Assembly: GCF_007827795.1 (NCBI RefSeq)
Contig: NZ_VITI01000006.1
Location: forward strand, 1 to 64,000
Length of the DNA stretch: 64,000 bases
Direction: 5' to 3'
DNA from: Azospirillum brasilense
GTDB taxonomy: Bacteria; Pseudomonadota; Alphaproteobacteria; Azospirillales; Azospirillaceae
In this document: piece after piece, positions 58,765 to 64,000 of the stretch
Layout of the letters: every line of letters begins with the position of its first letter
How positions within the stretch are numbered: the first letter of the stretch is position 1
The notes under the pieces: model-generated
Seen by the model: the letters and a program-made list of their open reading frames with translations, nothing else
Databases searched by the model: none
Told to the model about the DNA's origin: nothing
Program-made: the position numbers and the translations under genes

Positions 58765-59232
58765 ATGACGAGATCGATTCCTTCGGCGCTGTGCGCCTTC
58801 GCCTTTCTGGGTTTCGCCGTCTCCGCGTGCTCGCCCACCGTGGCGACCCGCGGCAACATGGCGGACCCCGACCGCATCGCCGAGATCAAGGCCGGCCAGT
58901 CGCGGCGGGAGGATGTGGCGGACATCCTCGGCACGCCGACCTCCGTGGGAACCTTCGACCAGAATGTCTGGTACTACATCGGTCAGAAGACGGAGAAGGT
59001 CGCCTTCTTCCAGCCGAGCGTGATGGAGCGCCGCGTTGTGGTCGTCCATTTCGACGACGCGGGCGTGGTGACGGAGATGAAGCAGCTCGACGCCACCGAC
59101 GGCCAGCAGATCGACATCGTCGATCGCAGCACCCCCACCGCAGGTCGTGAGCTGAGCTTCCTCGAACAGATGCTCGGCAACGTCGGGCGCTTCTCCGCCA
59201 AGGATTCGCGCAACCGCGGCCCCGGCCGCTGA
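58765..59232 (+). CDS. bamE: BamE/SmpA-family outer-membrane assembly lipoprotein
   Basis: A 155-residue lipoprotein with signal peptide and lipobox VSAC at ~19-22. The SmpA/OmlA domain follows: RIAEIKAGQSRREDVADILGTPTSVGTFDQNVWYYIGQ. It is a component of the BAM complex that inserts outer-membrane proteins. bamB of the same complex is at 8153 in this window. It is divergent from the cytochrome chaperone and ends in a strong terminator. Confidence 0.9.
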   Translation: MTRSIPSALCAFAFLGFAVSACSPTVATRGNMADPDRIAEIKAGQSRREDVADILGTPTSVGTFDQNVWYYIGQKTEKVAFFQPSVMERRVVVVHFDDAGVVTEMKQLDATDGQQIDIVDRSTPTAGRELSFLEQMLGNVGRFSAKDSRNRGPGR

Positions 59233-59256
59233 CGCCAATTGGTCTGCAGAGACACG

Positions 59257-59282
59257 AAAAGCCCCGCTTTCGCGGGGCTTTT
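59257..59282. terminator. Bidirectional terminator between bamE and hppA
   Basis: An 11-bp perfect stem AAAAGCCCCGC (59257-59267)/GCGGGGCTTTT (59272-59282) with loop TTTC, flanked by A- and T-rich runs between convergent genes. Confidence 0.9.
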
Positions 59283-59317
59283 CTTTTGGGGCCGATCCGG
59301 GATCGGCCGATCTTAAG

Positions 59318-61420
<2,103 letters not shown>

Positions 61421-61625
61421 CGGTTCCCCCAAATTCTTATGGTTTCGGGCCCGATTACCGCCTTGTCGTGAAAACGACCCGTGCAAACGAAGGTGGATGA
61501 CGGGCGAATTGTTCTGGAAAAGGATGCCGAAGAGATTGGCACAATGCAACAGCCGCCACGCGCGAGTAGGCGCGGCGATTTGGCCGAGGCGCTCCTGACT
61601 TTCGGATGGGCTTTTTTCAGAACGG

Positions 61626-62090
61626 TTACAAATTGCGCTGTGTAACCACCTGAACAAGAACATTTTGCACCACGCCCTCCCCCACGACTTTCGCGGCGGC
61701 GGCGGAGAGTTTTTCTTTTACGGCAATGATATTGACCAAGTTTCCCGTCATCACCGACCGGTCGTCCACGGCGGCGTAGAGGGCCGACAGGCAGCGGTCG
61801 TAGACGAGTGGCTGGCGGGCTTGGACATAGGGAACCTTGTCGAGAACGACCTCCAGCGTGACGACCACGGTCACGAACTGCTCGACCTTCTGCGTGCCGA
61901 TGGCCGGAACCACGAAGGGAGCCATGCGAACGAAGCCGGTGGGCGGCTTGGGCGGCGGCTCCTCCTTCTTGGGGGCCGACTCCTCATGCTCGACGAAATA
62001 CTTGTTGTAGATCATCCAGCCGCCGAAGCCCGCGCCACCCAGCAGCAGCAGGCCCAAAACCAGCAATATGACGGCCTTGATCACGCCCAT
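61626..62090 (-). CDS. FliL-like membrane protein
   Basis: A 154-residue protein with one N-terminal helix (~5-28), a Pro/Glu/Lys-rich linker (~35-50) and a periplasmic domain with the FliL-type pattern [17 protein letters not shown]...DRCLSALYA. FliL proteins support the flagellar stator. No flagellar gene is adjacent, so the gene may be a paralogue with another role. It lies in the conserved block between hppA and thiL. Confidence 0.6.
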   Translation of the reverse strand: MGVIKAVILLVLGLLLLGGAGFGGWMIYNKYFVEHEESAPKKEEPPPKPPTGFVRMAPFVVPAIGTQKVEQFVTVVVTLEVVLDKVPYVQARQPLVYDRCLSALYAAVDDRSVMTGNLVNIIAVKEKLSAAAAKVVGEGVVQNVLVQVVTQRNL

Positions 62091-62173
62091 CCTTTCCCGG
62101 AAACGGTACGGATCGAGCCTAGCGCCGCCCTGCTTTCGATTGCGTTAAGCGGAGTCGCGCGACCAGGATGCTC

Positions 62174-63193
62174 TCAGAAATGGTCCCAGCCGCGAGTCGG
62201 CAGGTCGAGAACCCGCCCTTGCGGATCGGTCACCGTGACGTCTCCCGCCGCCCCCTCCACGAGATGGCCGATGGCCGTCACCGGGACGCCGGTCTCCGCC
62301 GACAGGGCGGCGAGCGCCGGCGCGGCGTCCTCCGCGGCGGTGAAGAGCAACTCGTAGTCGTCGCCGCCGGTCAGAGCCATGGCGAAGCGTACGGGATCGT
62401 CGCCGATCACCGACCTTGCGGCACCCGACAGGGGCACGCGGCCCGACTCCAGAAGCGCGGCGCAGCCCGATTCCTCGCACAGATGGCCCAAATCGGCGAC
62501 CAGACCGTCGGAGACATCCAGGCAACCGGTCGCCAGCCCGACCAGACGCGGCCCCAGCGTGGTCCGCGGATCGGGCCGCCGCAGACGCCCCAGCAGCTCG
62601 GCGCGCGCCGAGTCGTCGGCCACCTCCAGCGTTCCGTAGGCGATCCGCAGGCCGAGCGCCGCGTCGCCGATGGTGCCGGTGACGTAGACGCGATCGCCGG
62701 GCCGCCCGCCCCAGCGCGGCACCGCCCCGCCCTTCGGCACCAGCCCGAAGGCGGTCACCGACAGGGTGATGGGGCCGGCGGTCGAGACCGAGTCGCCACC
62801 CGCCAGGGCAATGCCGAAACGGGCCTGGTCCTCGCCCAGACCGGCGGCGAAGCCGGCCAGCCAATCCTCGCCCACCGTCTTCGGCAGGGCGGTGACCAGC
62901 GTGTAGGCGTAGGGAGCCGCCCCCATGGCGGCGAGGTCCGACAGATTTGTGCGCAGCAGCTTCGCGGCGATGTCGCCGGGCGCGTCGTCGGGAAAGAAAT
63001 GGACGCCGGCGACCATGGCGTCCGTGGTGACGACCAGTTCCTGGTCCGGCGGAACGCCGAACACGGCGGCGTCGTCGGCAAGCCCGCGGGCGCCCGGAAA
63101 ACCGGACGCCAGCGGTCTGAAATAACGGTCGATCCGCCCGAACTCGCCGAGCGGCTTGCCGGATGAACTCCTACCGGTCGCTGGATGAGTCAC
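62174..63193 (-). CDS. thiL: Thiamine-monophosphate kinase
   Basis: A 339-residue ATP-dependent kinase of the PurM/ThiL fold that makes thiamine pyrophosphate, the last step of the pathway. It has GEFGRIDRYFRP at the start, DDAAVFGVPPDQELVVTTDAMVAGVHF with the metal-binding aspartates, MGAAPYAYTLVTALP, GGDSVST and ALTGGDDYELLF near the end. GTG at 63193 is the most plausible start, overlapping the nusB 3' end by 23 bases. No TPP riboswitch is visible. Confidence 0.9.
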   Translation of the reverse strand: MTHPATGRSSSGKPLGEFGRIDRYFRPLASGFPGARGLADDAAVFGVPPDQELVVTTDAMVAGVHFFPDDAPGDIAAKLLRTNLSDLAAMGAAPYAYTLVTALPKTVGEDWLAGFAAGLGEDQARFGIALAGGDSVSTAGPITLSVTAFGLVPKGGAVPRWGGRPGDRVYVTGTIGDAALGLRIAYGTLEVADDSARAELLGRLRRPDPRTTLGPRLVGLATGCLDVSDGLVADLGHLCEESGCAALLESGRVPLSGAARSVIGDDPVRFAMALTGGDDYELLFTAAEDAAPALAALSAETGVPVTAIGHLVEGAAGDVTVTDPQGRVLDLPTRGWDHF

Positions 63194-63743
63194 GGCTGGG
63201 GTCCGGCTGGGCCAGTTCGTCCGGCCGCAGCGCACGGGCCACATGGTCGAGCACGCCGTTCACCATGCCCGGCTCGCGCGCCGCGAAGAAGGCGTGCGCC
63301 ACATCCACATACTCGCTGATGAGGATGCGCGGGTGCGTGTCGTTGTGGACGAACAGCTCATAGGCACCGGCCCGCAGGATGGCGCGCATCAGCAATTCCA
63401 GGCGGTCCAGCGCGTAGCGCGGCTCCAGCGCGGAGGTCAGCATGCCGTCAACCTCCGCCCGGCGGTGCGCGGCGCCGCGGACGATGTCGGCGAACAGCTG
63501 CGGGTCGGCGGAGACGAACTTCGCCCCATCGATCTCCTCGCCCAGCCGGTGGTTGATGAATTCCCCGATCACGGATTCCACGGCCATGCCGGTCGGTTCG
63601 ATCTGGTTCAGGTCGATCTGGTACAGGGCCTGAACGGCGGCAAGGCGCGCGGCCTTGCGCCGGGCCTTGGCCGATCCGCCACCCGTCCGGTTCCGGGAGC
63701 TGCGCTTCTGTTTCGCGCGGCCAGCCGCGTCGTCGTTGCTCAT
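63171..63743 (-). CDS. nusB: Transcription antitermination protein NusB
   Basis: A 190-residue all-helical RNA-binding protein that works with S10 on boxA in rRNA transcription. It has a basic N-terminal extension (~1-30), then ARLAAVQALYQIDLNQIEPTG, the central AHRRAEVDGMLTSALEPRYALDRLELLMRAILRAGAYEL and EYVDVAHAFFAAREPGMVNGVLDHVAR near the end. It lies between ribH and thiL, as in many bacteria. Confidence 0.94.
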   Translation of the reverse strand: MSNDDAAGRAKQKRSSRNRTGGGSAKARRKAARLAAVQALYQIDLNQIEPTGMAVESVIGEFINHRLGEEIDGAKFVSADPQLFADIVRGAAHRRAEVDGMLTSALEPRYALDRLELLMRAILRAGAYELFVHNDTHPRILISEYVDVAHAFFAAREPGMVNGVLDHVARALRPDELAQPDPSRDSSSDR

Positions 63744-63776
63744 GATGCTCTTACAGTCAGGAATTGCACCGCGGGG

Positions 63777-64000
63777 TCACCGCGGATAGAGGCGGAATTG
63801 GCGCTTGAGTTCGATCATGTCAAGGCAGGCGCGCGCCGCGAAACCGCCCTTGTTCTTGGCCGTCACGGAGGCCCGCGCCCAGGCCTGCTCGCGGTTCTCC
63901 ACCGTCAGAACGCCGTTGCCGATGGCCAGCGCGTAGCGCAGTGCGAGGTCCTGAAGACCGCGGGCGCTCTCGTTGCAGACGATGTCGTAATGGGTGGTCT
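63777..64000 (-). CDS. ribH: 6,7-dimethyl-8-ribityllumazine synthase (partial)
   Basis: The C-terminal ~73 residues only; the 5' part lies beyond the window. The visible reading, TTHYDIVCNESARGLQDLALRY, then IGNGVLTVENREQAWARA and a final MIELKRQFRL, matches the C-terminal half of lumazine synthase, which makes the riboflavin precursor. The 33-base gap to nusB fits the ribH-nusB arrangement. Confidence 0.87.
   Translation of the reverse strand, partial: TTHYDIVCNESARGLQDLALRYALAIGNGVLTVENREQAWARASVTAKNKGGFAARACLDMIELKRQFRLYPR

Overview
The window reads as the chromosome of a high-GC alphaproteobacterium of the order Rhodospirillales, most likely Azospirillum. This is inferred from the 16S start, very high GC third positions, the gene order ribH-nusB-thiL-(fliL-like)-hppA-bamE/ubiquinol-cytochrome c chaperone-DUF177-rpmF-plsX-fabH-ihfA-merR-tRNA-Pro, the homospermidine synthase, and the abundance of sensory genes. 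I see no insertion sequence, prophage or CRISPR array.

Layout. The left edge (1-390) is the 5' end of a 16S rRNA gene on the minus strand with its promoter. Next come a large Pls/PosA-type single-module non-ribosomal peptide synthetase (662-4777) and class I fumarase. The minus-strand block yfgM-like/bamB/der (6713-10179) and a redox protein follow. From 11.1 to 27.5 kb there is a regulatory and sensory region: three NarL/LuxR-type regulators, a Gly-rich AAA ATPase, a Kup potassium transporter, an orphan solute-binding protein divergent from a 1205-residue hybrid histidine kinase, a two-gene Aer-like pair (separate PAS protein and membrane chemoreceptor) and a PAS-GGDEF diguanylate cyclase.

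Metabolic middle (27.6-43.4 kb). Two divergent cobalamin genes (cobC/cobD-type decarboxylase and cbiB) are followed by a polyamine pair (homospermidine synthase and ornithine decarboxylase, the latter with a long leader). After these come a tandem hemerythrin, an acireductone dioxygenase, an MFS exporter, and a minus-strand fadD-merR-thioesterase-VOC series facing an SCP2 gene across a MerR-like operator. A decayed DUF6134 relic and DUF1488 gene end in a nested palindrome. A SsuABC/TauABC-like transporter adjoins the sulfur genes.

Sulfur assimilation (43.6-51.2 kb) is one divergent cluster. The minus arm is cysH-cysD-cysNC (APS reductase, ATP sulfurylase, APS kinase). The plus arm is siroheme synthase, SUMT, DUF2849, sulfite/nitrite reductase and DUF934. 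Together they take sulfate to sulfide and make the siroheme cofactor needed by the reductase.

The right end (51.2-64 kb) is conserved housekeeping: a Kef-type antiporter, tRNA-Pro(GGG), the ihfA/fabH/plsX/rpmF block, bamE, the proton pyrophosphatase hppA, thiL, nusB and a partial ribH. The observations I rate highest are the Pls-like synthetase with a predicted basic-substrate pocket, the CetAB-like bipartite energy-taxis pair, the cluster of three NarL-type regulators with a degenerate receiver and an iterated upstream motif, and the orphan binding protein/hybrid kinase pair.
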